Below are positions 43,841-55,391 of a stretch of DNA of 64,000 bases, piece by piece (position 1 is the first letter of the stretch; each line of letters begins with the position of its first letter). Source of the DNA: Plantago ovata (lineage: Eukaryota > Streptophyta > Magnoliopsida > Lamiales > Plantaginaceae). The translations under genes and the position numbers were made by a program. The stretch lies in NCBI GenBank assembly GCA_028274465.1, contig CM051456.1, positions 86,104,753 to 86,168,752 of the forward strand, written 5' to 3'. The notes under the pieces are model-generated. The model was not told the DNA's origin and ran no database searches. It was given only the letters and a program-made list of their open reading frames with translations.

Positions 43841-45419
43841 CCAGATTTTCCTCGTTTTTCCCATTCTTCTCACCTTTGTGCACCCGTTTTCACATGTTTC
43901 TTGAGTCCTTTCATGTACTACTCATATATAGGAGATTGGACACGAACCTTTATCTCAGGGAAGTGTACTTTCAATCCAATTTTTCCTTTTCATTCAACTT
44001 TTCTTTGCTCGAGGACGAGCAAAAGTTTAGGTTTGGGGAGGGGGTATTGGATTTTCAGTACTATATGCTTGTGTGGTTCGTACATGCCTGATTCTACTCA
44101 AGTTCATGTGATTTGTCGTGTTTTTTCAAATTTTTTGCATGCATATCATCCATAGATTAGTTGTTGCACGTCGTTGTGTGTGGAGTTTATTGCCAAGTCT
44201 TTTGAACTTTTTTATTGAGTAGACTAAGTGTTTATGACCATTGATCATATGTTGCATCACTTTGCAAGTAGTTTGAGGCTTGTCTCGCTTGGTTTGTCAC
44301 ATTCGCATGTGCACTAGTTAGGCTTAGTAGTCTCGACATCACCTTGAGTGGTGTTTCTTCTGTTGCGGTTCACGATGGCCTTATGAAATGATGCACGTTT
44401 GAGTCTATGGTTGTAACCCGTGTAATTATGTACGTAAGAGGCGACAAGTTCTTCACCTCGATTAGAGATTGCCAAATACCTAGGAAGGAGGTAGTGTGAG
44501 GTGTGTGATTCCTTGTATTAAACCTATTCTATCGAATAGGTTTGGGGAGGGGGTTACGTTGTTGATCTTGTCTTTCGTCTTTGAGTCGTTGTAAAGTTTT
44601 CTTTTTCTTTTTCTTTTTGTTTTGTGTCCCAACCTATTCTTTCGAATAGGTTTGGGGAGGTGTTTTTGACACTTAGTACTGCTGCTTGCCCCTATTTTAA
44701 AAAAAAAAAAGATAAAAAGAAAAGAAGAAGAAAAGAAAAAGAAATATAAAAAAAAAAAGAGAAAAGAGAAAAAATAAAAGAAAGAAAATAAAGAATAAGA
44801 CCCAAAAGCAAAAGAAGGGTCGTTGCAAGCCAAAAGCAGTCTCGTAGTGTCAAGTGTCATGTAAATATTTTGTCCTTGTGAAGTATCGAGTTGTAAATTC
44901 TATCTTTCGTTTCGTGTCGCCTTTGTCCAAGGCCTGTTCTTGACCACCTTCGTCTTGCTATTCAAGAAGTGGTTGAAGGGGACTCATTCGTTGAGAGTCT
45001 GGGTAGAATAGGGGAGTGTCTTCTCTTTCTAGGGAACCCTCCTTCGTTTGATGAGAGCCAGTATTGGTTCACCCTCTCTTGAGGAAAAGTCGCGCTTGGT
45101 GAACAGTAGTAAGCCCTCGGTTTCATAGGCACGGGGCAATTGTAGTATGATAACATGCATCATTGTGTCGTCACTGACCAGGTCCAGGTAGAAGATGTTA
45201 CGAGAGACTCCTTTGTTTAACCAAGTGCACATGAGAATGTGTATATTCGCGATCGAGGCATTCTTCAACCTACTTGCATGTCATGCTCATTTGGTTTTGT
45301 TCATAAGCATTTGGTAGATTCAATAGATTAGTTCACTTTACTTGGCATGAGACTCCTTTTATGTTGCATTTAGGATAGTTTGTTGCTTGAGGACAAGCAA
45401 AGGTTTGGTTTGGGGAGTT
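43841..45419 (+). other. D2 3' untranslated region
   Basis: Same landmark order as D1: hairpin GCTCGAGGACGAGC (44007..44020) with GGTTTGGGGAGGGGG, hairpins at 44523..44540 and 44633..44650, an A-rich tract (44698..44800), the conserved block (44930..45380), hairpin GCTTGAGGACAAGC (45385..45398) and the polypurine tract (45399..45419). Confidence 0.75.
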
Positions 45420-46806
45420 TGATGAACGTATTTTTGACGCGTTCATCTTGTCTTTTTTACCTTCTTTTGCTATCTTTTAGCCTTTTTTTTGGTTAGTTTT
45501 GTATAATAGTGTCACATTTTGTGTTTTCTGCATTTTCAGGCACTTAGGTACGAAACGGCATTTTTGGAGCTAAAAACGAGCCTTTTTGATGGAAAAGATG
45601 GCCCCGTTGAAGTTCCCCAATCTCCGTGGCTTGTTCGTGAGTGTCTGAGCCTCAATAAGCATTGAGAAGGATGAGTCCAAGGCACCCGAGGGCCGTACGA
45701 GGGCAAAAAGATTGAGTTGGAAGACAAAAATCTGCCCAGGAGCCAAGCTAAGCGCCTGGAATAGTGAAGCGCTCCGCTTCATTTTCCAGGATCTTTGACA
45801 CAGCAGCCAAGCGAAGCGCTTGGAGGGCCCAAGCGCTCCGCTTGGCTTCTCCAAGCGGTCTGCTTGGCAGCGGTTACGTTTTCGGATTTTCCTTCTTAGA
45901 TCGGACTTCAGTTACTTTTTCCATACTTTGGAACATTGGCTTCGTTTTGGCAGAGCTCCTAAGCCCCAAAACTGAGAGAAAACTCAGATTACATTGTATT
46001 TTAGATTGGATTAAAGGTTTTGGCATAGGATTGCATCCATTGTTTCATCTACGGAGAGGTTTTCATCAATACCCACCGATTAGTGACAGGTTGATGGTAA
46101 CATTGTATCATTATCTCTGGTCTAGTAGTTTGATTTGATGTATTCTATTTACAAGTCATATGATTTGATGTCTATGTTGATGAATATGAGTAGCTAAATC
46201 CTTTGTGTTGGTGGTAGAATGTAGAATATGCATGCTATGGGTTATGTTTATGCTTACATGAGATTGTGATTCAATCTTGCTGCAAATTCCTTCATATGAT
46301 TCTTAGTTGCCTATAAAATATATTCGAATTGAGTATAGTGACAAACTCTTGGTCAATGAAAGCTATAGGATTGTATGTTACAGATTTGCAGCATGCTAGA
46401 TAAATGGTGTTGGTGACAAGCACCTCTAAAGTATTGATAGTGGTCTTTTATGATGTGTGTCTTGAAAGTTACCTAGACGAGTTGCTTAGCAGACTTGATC
46501 GAAGGTTTTACACACTGAACTTGTGAGCATATTCGTAACCCATGCATGTGTATTTGATTTCTACCACCAACCGTTTTCCAAACTTGATTACAACAATCTG
46601 ATTTCTCGTTGCTTTGTTCTACGAAAACAATTCTATAAATACTTGAACTCGTTGTCTGAAATAACTAGCAAAAACCACAAACAAAGCCACGTTAGGTCCC
46701 GAGAGAACGACACTCGGGGACAACTTGCCATTGCACTCTAGTTTCTGTAGTGATAAGTGTTCTTTGGCTATTAAACAAATTTAATTGGTGAAAAACGACA
46801 TCATCA
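45420..46806 (+). repeat. D2 3' LTR (LTR3)
   Basis: 1387 bp, TGATGAACGTATT to ACATCATCA, followed by GACAA (46807..46811), the right target duplication with one change. Its array (45738..45870) is one unit shorter than in LTR1. Confidence 0.92.
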
Positions 46807-46811
46807 GACAA

Positions 46812-46922
46812 TCGAGGTTATTCTACTGCTACACTACGGTTTTCGTTGTAGTTGTGAATTGCCTTTGGATAAATAACAAATTTATTTGATACGTTGGAAC
46901 ACGACATCCACGCGTTGCATCA
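46812..46922 (+). repeat. Element C 3' LTR, right part
   Basis: Continues the C LTR cut at 29807 and matches the last 111 bp of the C 5' LTR, ending CGCGTTGCATCA. Followed by TSD AAGAG (46923..46927). Confidence 0.92.
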
Positions 46923-46927
46923 AAGAG

Positions 46928-48780
46928 TAAGACCGAGGAGTAACATGTAGGTTACCTGGCAAGATGTTTCTCGATTTTGAGGAAGTATGGCATGAAGCTC
47001 AATCCGGCGAAGTGTACCTTTGGAGTTAAAGGTGGGAAGTTCCTCGGTTACATGGTGACGGAGAGAGGAATAGAAGCAAACCCCGAAAAAATCAAGGCCA
47101 TCCTCGATCTGCCTCAACCCCAATCCATCAACGAAGTACAACAATTGGTGGGTAAGTCAATCGCGTTGAGTAGATTCATCTCGAGGTCCACCGAGAAAAA
47201 TCTCCCATTCTTCAAACTGTTGAGAAAGAGCAACCACTTCGAGTGGACGAAAGAATGTGAGGAAGCCTTCGAGAAGCTCAAAGAGTATCTACTCTCCCCT
47301 CCACTTTTGTCAAAACCTATGGAAGGAGAGGTACTTTACTTGTACTTAGCAGCGACAAGGGAAGCCATCAGTTCGGTCTTGGTGCGATTCAAGGTAACGA
47401 CCACTTGCCCATCTACTACTTAAGCAAAGTACTCGCTGGAGCTGAAACACGATATATGGATATCGAGAGGCTATCCTTCTTCCTAGTCTATACGGCGAGG
47501 AGACTGAAGCCTTACTTTGGAGTGCACAAGGTTGTGGTCTTGACGAAGCAACCTCTCAAGCAAGTCCTCAGAAAACCAGAAAACTCGGGAAGGCTAGCAA
47601 GATGGGCAATCGAATTGAGCGAGTACAACATTGTCTAACAAGCACCTCTGGCCAAGAAAGCCCAAGTCATTGTCGATTTCCTTGTAGAGTATCCCTCCAA
47701 GGGAGATTCATAGGAAAACCCTCCCGAGACACAAAATGTCATGATGATGGTCGAGGAGCAACCACGGCAGAATAACACAATGCAAGCTCTCGAAGATTCT
47801 TTAAAAGAGCTCAAAGAGATGTCCCAGACAAAAAGAAAAAGACATGAAGTGTTCCTAGCAGAAAAATCCGAGGAGCCTAAGGGTCTGGAGACCGTCTCTT
47901 TAAAACTCAAGGAGTTCGCCAACCACGGAGACGTCTGGATTCTTCACGTAGATAGATCTTCCTCAGGAAAAAATGGCGGGATAGGAATATACTTCAAGAG
48001 TCCCGGAGGAGCTGAACTCGAGTACGCCGTTACTCTTAGTTTCCCAGTCTCCAACAACGAAGCCGAGTATGAAGCTATCCTCATCGCTCTACGTATGGCA
48101 AAGGCACTTGAAGTGAAGAAGCTACATCTCTTCACTGACTCTCAATTGGCCGAGAAGCAAATCTCGGGAAAGTTCAAGACTAAGAAGGACTCACTGGCCG
48201 AATACAAGAGCGCCATCACGGAGGAAATCCAAAAATTCGAAAGTTGTGAAATTGAGAAATTCGCAAGAGATCTCAATCAAAGGGAAGATGCATTATCAAA
48301 ATATGCTCCGGCTTCCGGAGGAGTGGATACCCAGAATGTGATACTTATGAGAATCAATGCATCATCCCTATGGTCATCAAAGCCAAACGTCTTTGCAATT
48401 GACACTCAACCGAGTTGGATGCAAGAGATCGCTACCTATCTCACGAATGGTAGCCTTCCTCGTGATAAGGCTGAAGCAAGAAAAATCAAAGGAAAGGCAG
48501 GCCGCTACATCATGCAAAGAGACCACTTGTACAAGAGATCCTTCGAGGGAGTCTACTTGAGATGTGTCGCTGAACAAGAAGTGCAAAAACTTTTGGGAGA
48601 AATGCACAGAGGAAGTTGCGGGGACCATGCCGGAGGAAGAACCCTCGCGCAAAAAATCATCCGCCAAGGATACTACTGGCCCACTGTTCGTGAAGATGCT
48701 GCCCGATTTGTGAGAAGGTGCGAGGAGTGTCAATTGCACGCCAATTTGATCAATGCCCCGGCGAAACTCTCATGCCCATT
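46928..48780 (+). pseudogene. Element B RT C-terminal part, RNase H, integrase zinc region
   Basis: Continues the RT cut at 15392: LNPAKCTFGVKGGKFLGYMVTERGIEANPEK, then the RT-linked RNase H region. Frameshift near 47395; stops TAA 47636..47638 and TAG 47711..47713. From 47741 the frame is open: an RNase H with active-site residues in LHVDRSSSG, NNEAEYEA and FTDSQLAEKQ, then the integrase HHCC region (MHRGSCGDHAGG...RRCEECQ). This second RNase H (archaeal-like type) is a mark of the Tat lineage. A frame change near 48780 leads to the integrase core. Confidence 0.86.
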
Positions 48781-49638
48781 ACCATCACTTGCCCTTTCGA
48801 TATACGGGGCATCGACATAGTCGGTCCTTTCCCGAGAGGCACGGGTCAAAAGAAATTCATCATAGTTGCGGTTGAATACTTTAGCAAGTGGGCGGAGGTT
48901 GAGGCAGTATCTACTATCACCGAACAAAGGGTGATGAACTTTGTATGGAGAAACATCGTATGTCGATTTGGCTTGCCGAGAGTCCTCATCTCGGATAATG
49001 GTGCTCAATTCTGTGGTCAAAGGTTCAATGAATGGTTCAAGGAAATGAAGATTGAAAGGAGGTACACCTCGGTAGGACATCCTCAATCCAACGGGCAAAC
49101 GGAGGCCGTCAACAAAATCCTTGTCAACAACTTGCAAAAGAGGTTCGCCACCAACAAGGATTGGGTCGACGAGCTTGATGGAGTGGTATGGGCATATCGC
49201 ACAACTTCAAAAATAGCTACAAGAGAGACTCCCTTCTCGCTAGTTTACGGTTCTGAAGCAGTCATAGCAGCGGAAGTGGCGGTAGAAACCCTCAGGATCT
49301 AAGGGTATCAACCCGAGGACAATCATACCGAGAGGCTCTTCGATCTGGAGACGATAAGTGAAGCGAGAACCAATGCCTTGTCCAACATTCTCAGATATCA
49401 AGCGCTGATAGCGAAGACCTACAATAAAGGTGTGAAGGAAAGAGACTTCCAAGTAGGAGACTTCGTACTCCGAAGAGCGGACATTCTAGGCAAAGTTGGG
49501 AAGATGCAACCCAACTGGGAAGGCCCCTACAAGATAGTTGAAGCAAGGTTCAATGGAAACTATCGTCTCCAAGACATGGAGGGAAGAGTATTGAGGAACA
49601 CGTGGAATACTTCCAACCTCCAGAGGTTCTACGCGTGA
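48718..49638 (+). pseudogene. Element B integrase core and C-terminus
   Basis: The catalytic D,D,E triad is visible: GIDIVGPFPRG, ISDNGAQFCG and GQTEAVNK. It continues with VVWAYRTTSK and ETPFSLVYGSEAV, then a TAA at 49300..49302; beyond it the same frame runs on (GDFVLRRADILGKVGKMQPNWEGPYKI, DMEGRVLRNTWNTSNLQRFYA) to the stop at 49636..49638. There is no chromodomain, as expected for Tat elements. Inactive because of the internal stop and the upstream frame change. Confidence 0.87.
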
Positions 49639-50481
49639 GTTGTTTAACGAACAAGCTTTTTGAAGAGCTCCTGTGAAAGGCCCAAGATCGAGAGGATTCC
49701 TCACAAGCTTGTGTGAGAGGTACCCTCATGTTTTAGGGTTTAAGTTGTATGATTCAGAAAATGTTGTAAGAAAGCTGGCCGAGAAGCCCCCCATTGTAAT
49801 TGAATTTCCGACAAATCAATACAATGCCTATCTTTCAACAAAGAAAATGTTCAAGTATAGAACTACTATACTCAAAACAGAATAAAAAGCTACTCGACCA
49901 AGAGAGCTTGCTCGATCCATAAAAGAGTTCCCCAATTCACACATCGGCCTAAAGCTCCCCGCTCTCTCATGTTTTGAGAAAATTAATCGAGACACTTTTT
50001 AAAGAAGTGAAAACGAGGAAGGCAAATAAATCGAGCAGGAGGAGTTCAACACTTGTTTTTTCTGGCTCAACACTTAGAGTTTTTTCTGAGATGGCAAGAA
50101 AATCGACAAGTATATTGATTACTTTAATAGATCGAGGAGCTTAACTCGAAGTATTACCAATGAAGATTACTCTGTCGATAAAAGGTGCGAGGAAATTCCC
50201 TCCTCGACTCTAACTTATACATGATTAACTACTCTATCATGTTATACGTCATAACAGAAAAAGAGTTAGTAAAAAACACAAGTATAAGCAAGGAAACGAA
50301 GAGCAACAAACATTTTATTGAAGGAAAAAGTGACGAGACATAAGGTGATAATTTATATTAAAACAAGGAGATATGTTTCAACATGTGCCACCAAGGGCCG
50401 AATAGAAAACAAAGGAAAAATTGTTCGGAAATTTCTTCAAGAAATTTCTACCGAGCATACTCGGCCTTCAAGCTCCTCGAT
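49639..50481. other. Spacer between integrase and the antisense gene
   Basis: About 0.84 kb of AT-rich sequence with no convincing gene. It would hold the 3' ends of both the + strand pol transcript and the - strand antisense transcript. I found no clear terminator motif. Confidence 0.6.
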
Positions 50482-53400
50482 TCAGCGGGTCCGACTACCG
50501 GAGAGGTCAGTGACCGGGACACTTGTGCTAGTTCCTCCAAGCACCGGGCTCAGCAACTCTTGGATCTCAGCCGTGTCTCGCTCTTGAGCCTGATATTCCT
50601 TGATAGCCTTCTCGTATAAAATCAGCTCAGGGTCGACAAAGTCAGCTGGTCGCCCGATAACTGGATCGCTCACCTTAACCCAAGAAGCATTGCGGAGAGC
50701 CGCCTTCTCAAAGGGGTAAAGGATCCCGGTCATTAGGCACTCAGGGACCCATGAAGGGAGATAGGCTGGTTTGCTGGGATAAGGCACTTCTGGGTCGGTC
50801 ACCAACTCCCCGAATTCACACGCTTCGTGCATCTCCTTGGTTATTTCCTCATCAGGGTAATGAGAAAGGTCTTCGCGCCTACCAGGGTGCAGCTCCTCGC
50901 GAGTATCTGGATCAAAATCAGCAGGTAGCATGTTAACTCGTTTTAGCTGGCCGATACAGGAGAAGAAGCCCTCCTCGCGCGATGAGACTCGCACATCTTG
51001 CTGAGCCATTTTATATGTGTCTGGGACCATGAAGTCGCGAGCAGTGGCAAGGCGGCTTCCCTTAAGGAAGGAGAGGACGCTGGTCTTGAACTTCTCCATG
51101 CAAATCGACAAGGTGGCATAAGCCCCCTTGTAGCCCTTGGTCCTCGCCTTCTCCTTGGAAAGCTCCTTCTCGAGGTGATCGACCTTGGCATAGAGCTTGC
51201 CGGTCTCCGCCTCGGTGACTTTTTTCTTTTCTTGCTCGGCCGTGAGCCTCTTCTCCAGGTCCTCGATCACAATGCCTATGTCGGCGCGATCAGCAGCTAC
51301 TTGGCCGTAGGCTTCCTTCAAGTTCTCAAGCTACAACAAAGAAGTAAACAGTTAGCGAAGAGAATAATTTCATACTTAGAAATTTACTTGGAAAAAATAA
51401 GTAAGGTTACCTGAAGCGAGCACATGCTCAACTCGTGCGCGCGATCCAGGTCGCTCATTTGAATGAGCCTCTTCACCTCGGCCTCTTGACTGGGAGCGGC
51501 CGCCTTTCCCTTTTGGCGAGGAGGCTCATTGTTGTCCCCAAGCATTAATTTTCTCGCTCCCCTTTTAGCAGCAGGCCTCTACGGCCTCTTCTCGGGCTCC
51601 GCTGCAGCAGCCTCCTCGGCCTGCTTCGCTTGTTTCGCCGCCGCTTCCTCCTCGGCCTTTTTCAACGCATCTACGGGGTTCTCGCGCGTTTCGAGACATT
51701 CTTGAACCATCGCATCTCGATGATGCGAGGCACTCCTCGGAGGAGAAAGGTTCAGAGACCCGAGGATCTTCGTCTCTTTATTGGCCAGTCTTTGTTTCCT
51801 TCTCTTCTCTTCCTTAGCTGCTACAGTCTTCGACATGATCCAGTTGAACCAATAAGCTGTGGAGGAAAAAACACAAGTTAGTAAAGAAAGCGAGAAGCAG
51901 AAAAAGCGAGAAGGAAAGTAAAAGCGAGCACACTACAAGCAAGCAAAAAGAAGAAAAAAGACAAGTATGATATTATTGTAGGCATACCGAAGAGCACATC
52001 ATTCGAGAACCTGTTCCCCGTGTACCCGGTGTAAGCATAAGGCGAAAGCCCAGCTAAATAAGGAAGAGGCTGAAGAACGAGACCCCAGTAGAAGTACTTC
52101 TCGGGATTGGGTCCTCGGTTCTTCTCCTCGGGCTCCAAGACCCATGGGTCTAGCTCCGATGGCAGAGGATGCTTCTCGGCTATTTTTCCTCGATACATCA
52201 CCTTGGGCACTCCCCACTCCGCATCCTCCTCGCTCATGTTGGGTAACTTCTTCTTCTTGATGTAGAAGTACCGGTGGAACCACTTATAGCACGAGGAGGA
52301 TGGAGCGTCCATAATGAATCCCAGGCTTGGTCGCGCATTGAAGTAGTAAAAATATTTGTTGCCCGAGCTCCTAGAGACCCTGAAACGCTGATTGAAGTTG
52401 TGGAAGTTCAGCTCGATCCCGTTATTCTTATAGAACACCCCGAAACAAACCAAAGTCCCAAAAGCACTTCGCACGAGCTGCCAAGGAGCGATCCCCAAGG
52501 TGTTGAAAATATCGCGGAAAGCCTCGCAGAAGGGCAAGATCCATCCTCGATCTAAGCTCAAGAGGTGAACGGCCATGTATCCCGGAGGCGCGTTGTAAAA
52601 ATTCTGGTCCTTCTTCAGAATGAGGATGTCGAACTTACTCTCGGGAAGGGTGTACTTCCACCGGGGAGTAGCGATCTCATCTACCTTCATAGTAGAGGCA
52701 GTTGTCAGGATGATGCCATCCTCGTTCTTCTCACCCTCAGGATCGGGGAGGTCCACCTTCAGAGCACTTTGCGTGAACTTGTTTTGGGTAGCCTTGCTGG
52801 ACTTAGGCTCCTCGACGACCTTAGCTTTGCCACTCTTAAGGGAGCGAGAGCGCTTCTTCGCTCTCTTAGGCTCCTTGGTAATAGCCTTTGCTTCGTCAGC
52901 TACTCGCTGCGCGAGATGTAGCTGGTACTCTTGTTCTTCTAGAGGATTTGGTGGTCGGGTGTTACTCGGAAACGAGAAGTCAATTGTTCGGGGATCCACT
53001 GAATGATAGCTGGTCTCCTCCTCGGGGGCGTATCTCTGCCCGATAAGCACGTCTCTCTGAGCTTTCCTGTTCATCTCCGAGACAGAAGGAGACAAGGGTG
53101 CTGCAGTGCTCGGACCAGCTTCATTCCCGTGCACGTCCATTAAGGCCAGATGAGGTTCCTCCTCGTCATCAGTGACTCTTGTTCGACGAACAGTTTGAGG
53201 AGGGAACCTAACCCTCTTCGGCGGTGGGGTAGTCCGAGGAGATGTAGCGTCGTCATCATCGCTCTCATCGCTATCAATTAGCACGATACCCTTGTCGCGC
53301 TGAACGGAGTGATCACCTTCCTCATATAAAGACAGGGCCAAGTCGGGTCGCTCCATGTCATCCATGTCGCCGATCCGAATATCCATCGGAGGCACCACAT

Positions 53401-53821
53401 TGACAACGCCATAATTGTGGCCGTGTACTTGGGCGGCTAAAGTGATCAGTTCCGCAGAGACCCCGGGGTTAGAAGGACCCCCCTCCTCCTCGGTCCAGTC
53501 ATCAATGAAGTCGTCGTCCTCGCTACGACGCCTCTTACGAGTAACTAATTGATATGCCGCCTCCTCCTCCACCTCGCTTTCATCATCATCACCCTCCTTA
53601 TCGTTGGCGTCTTCGCCTTCTTCACCCTCCTTGAGTTCTTCCTCATCGGATCCTTCACCCTCCCCGGATTCAACAACGGGCTCCTTGACCGCGGCGGCAT
53701 GCTCCAAAGTGTTGTCTAAGAACGTCGCCGATATATCTGACGTATCGGCTGACGTAGTATGGACGCTCCCATACTCTTCAACTTCTCGGCGATTCTGGCT
53801 GTCGTCGCTCCTCTCGGACAT
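50482..53821 (-). pseudogene. Element B antisense gene (aORF), three coding exons with one stop
   Basis: Exons on the - strand: 53821..51988, 51856..51411 and 51330..50482, about 1042 codons. Each junction has GT..AG and keeps frame. The start ATG at 53821 (MSERSDDSQ) lies one base after an AG acceptor of a leader intron. The N-terminal third is acidic; the middle has the gypsy-type transposon domain seen in Grande/Retand antisense ORFs (PPGYMAVHLLSLDRGWILPFCEAF, LGIAPWQLVRSAFGTLVCFGVF). The C-terminal part is Glu/Lys-rich coiled coil (LEKRLTAEQEKKKVTEAETG). One in-frame TAG (51579..51581) lies in exon 2. Function unknown in this family. Confidence 0.8.
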
Positions 53822-53822
53822 C

Positions 53823-54354
53823 CTAAAGGGGTAGGCAAAGAAGAAGTTAGGATGGTTGGTGATAGTCCGAGAGGTCCTTTTAGGTATATTCATTATGTTC
53901 GACCTCCCGAACGGAGAAAAATCTCAAAAAGTGGAGCAAGTATAATGAAAAAGAAGTTATTCTACAGAAGCGAGGAGCACACAAACAGGAAAGAGCGAGC
54001 ACGCATACAAAGGATTGAGGAGCAACCGAGCGACCAACCGCTCGAAAAACTTGTGATTTCTACAGTTACACGCATAAATGGAAGTAGGCAAAAGGGGATG
54101 TACAGAAAAATAAAAAGGGGAGGCATGCGCGTATACAAGTTCGACTAAGGCATATGAAACAACGATAACATGCAATTCAAGATCCGTTTACATTTTGTTA
54201 ATTCCGTACAAGTATTGGCCGTTTCAAGGCCGCCGTGCGCCGGCAGAAGTTCAGGCAACAAAAATGGTAAAGGTCGTACGCCACCATAACAACAAATTCA
54301 AGCAAAAGGCGAGCAAGTAAAGCATGTAATCGGAGTCAGGGTACGAAAACTTAC
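53823..54354 (-). other. Leader intron of the antisense gene
   Basis: On the - strand, donor CCAA|GTAAGT at 54354 and acceptor CCCTTTAG at 53824..53823, immediately before GATG of the start. 532 bp. It explains why the frame upstream of 53821 has no conserved content. Confidence 0.6.
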
Positions 54355-54565
54355 TTGGAAGTGAGTGATGAAAGGCTGGAAACCGGAAAGTAAGCCGGAA
54401 AATATAGAGCCCGCCGGAAAAACTGGAAATTGCACGCCGAAATAAGATCCTCGCTCTCCTCTTGTCTCGATGACTTGCTCGTCAGTCACTAATAAACGCT
54501 TCTCACTCTCCCTACTTGCTCTGGAAAGTAATGTTGCGAAAGGTGTGGAATGATCAAGTATCGAC

Positions 54566-54575
54566 CTATTTATAG
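54566..54575 (-). promoter_or_regulatory. TATA box of the antisense gene
   Basis: CTATAAATAG on the - strand, about 220 bp upstream of the leader-intron donor, followed by a suitable leader. Suggests the antisense gene has its own promoter inside the element, facing away from the 3' LTR. Confidence 0.55.
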
Positions 54576-55104
54576 AAGGGTATCTCGGGAATACGAACCC
54601 TCACATACACTCGCTCCATCCGGGCCAAACACGTGGCCACTATCAACGACCCAGATCACAGCCGCCATGCGAATTTCCCGATTTACCCTCCACGCTCCCG
54701 CTTTGACACTCCTTCCCAGGTGAATGCGGAATACCTAGTCACACCAGATAATCCGTGGAGCGAGGACCATGTCACGTGGATTAATTGAGGAATGACGAGC
54801 GACCATTCACCCGAGGAGAAAAATTTGATCGATTCATTTTACGGGATCGAGGAGCCACTTTCTCATGAAGCTTCTCGAGAAAGGGCCGAAAGAAAAAGGT
54901 GGTAAGAAGTCATTCCATTTCATTCACTCACAATTATCTCCTCGAGATAATTTACAAAGAAGATAGCCAAGAGGCAAAAAATCGAATACCTATTCCCACC
55001 AAGGAACACTTAACCGGATCCGATCTCTGCCCAGCAAATATACCCCTTTTATAAGGTCCGAGCAACGTCTGCTCGTACCCTATAAAAAGGGGGGGAGAGA
55101 GAGA
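54576..55104. other. Region between the antisense promoter and the duplicated 3' end
   Basis: No gene seen. Likely holds upstream regulatory sequence of the antisense gene. A + strand CTATAAAAAGG at 55080..55090 could be a TATA box but has no evident downstream gene. Confidence 0.5.
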
Positions 55105-55391
55105 CAGGAGGAGGGAAAGGCACCAAAGCGCAAATACGGAAATCTTTTTTCGCCCACTACTAGTCGAGGCTCTGCTCGACCTCTACTTCAACATAGTTCC
55201 TCAACTATCTTCTACAAAGATACTTGGAAACTAGGGGGACGGGAGGGAGCGATAGGAGGAGGGAAAGGCACCAAAGCGCGAATACGTAAAACTTTTTTCG
55301 CCCACTACTAGTCGAGGCTATGCTCGACCTCTACTTCAACATAGTTCCTCAACTATCTTCTACAAAGATACTTGGAAACTAGGGGGACATA
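55105..55391 (+). repeat. 148-bp tandem duplication containing the polypurine tract of B
   Basis: Two copies (starting about 55111 and 55259, period 148) share gagggaaaggcaccaaagcg, the block gcccactactagtcgaggct and the terminal aaactagggggac. Only the second purine tract (about 55377..55391) touches the 3' LTR. The first would be a spare plus-strand priming site. Confidence 0.85.

Larger units (their letters stand above)
29808..46806 (+). mobile_element. Composite D: two gag-protease-only elements joined in tandem inside C's 3' LTR
   Basis: Order: LTR1 (29808..31212), unit D1, LTR2 (37781..39183), a truncated LTR (39184..39599), unit D2, LTR3 (45420..46806). One target duplication flanks the whole, GACAC on the left and GACAA on the right (uninterrupted C LTR: GACAC). 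LTR1 and LTR2 resemble each other; the truncated LTR resembles LTR3, for example ggtgttggtgac, tacttgaactcg and gacaacttgcc. So D1 and D2 are distinct copies. Neither unit has RT or integrase. Confidence 0.9.

Noticed and set aside
55080-55090. Plus-strand TATA box CTATAAAAAGG before the B 3' LTR
   Set aside because: No gene or transcript-like structure follows except the duplicated purine tract.
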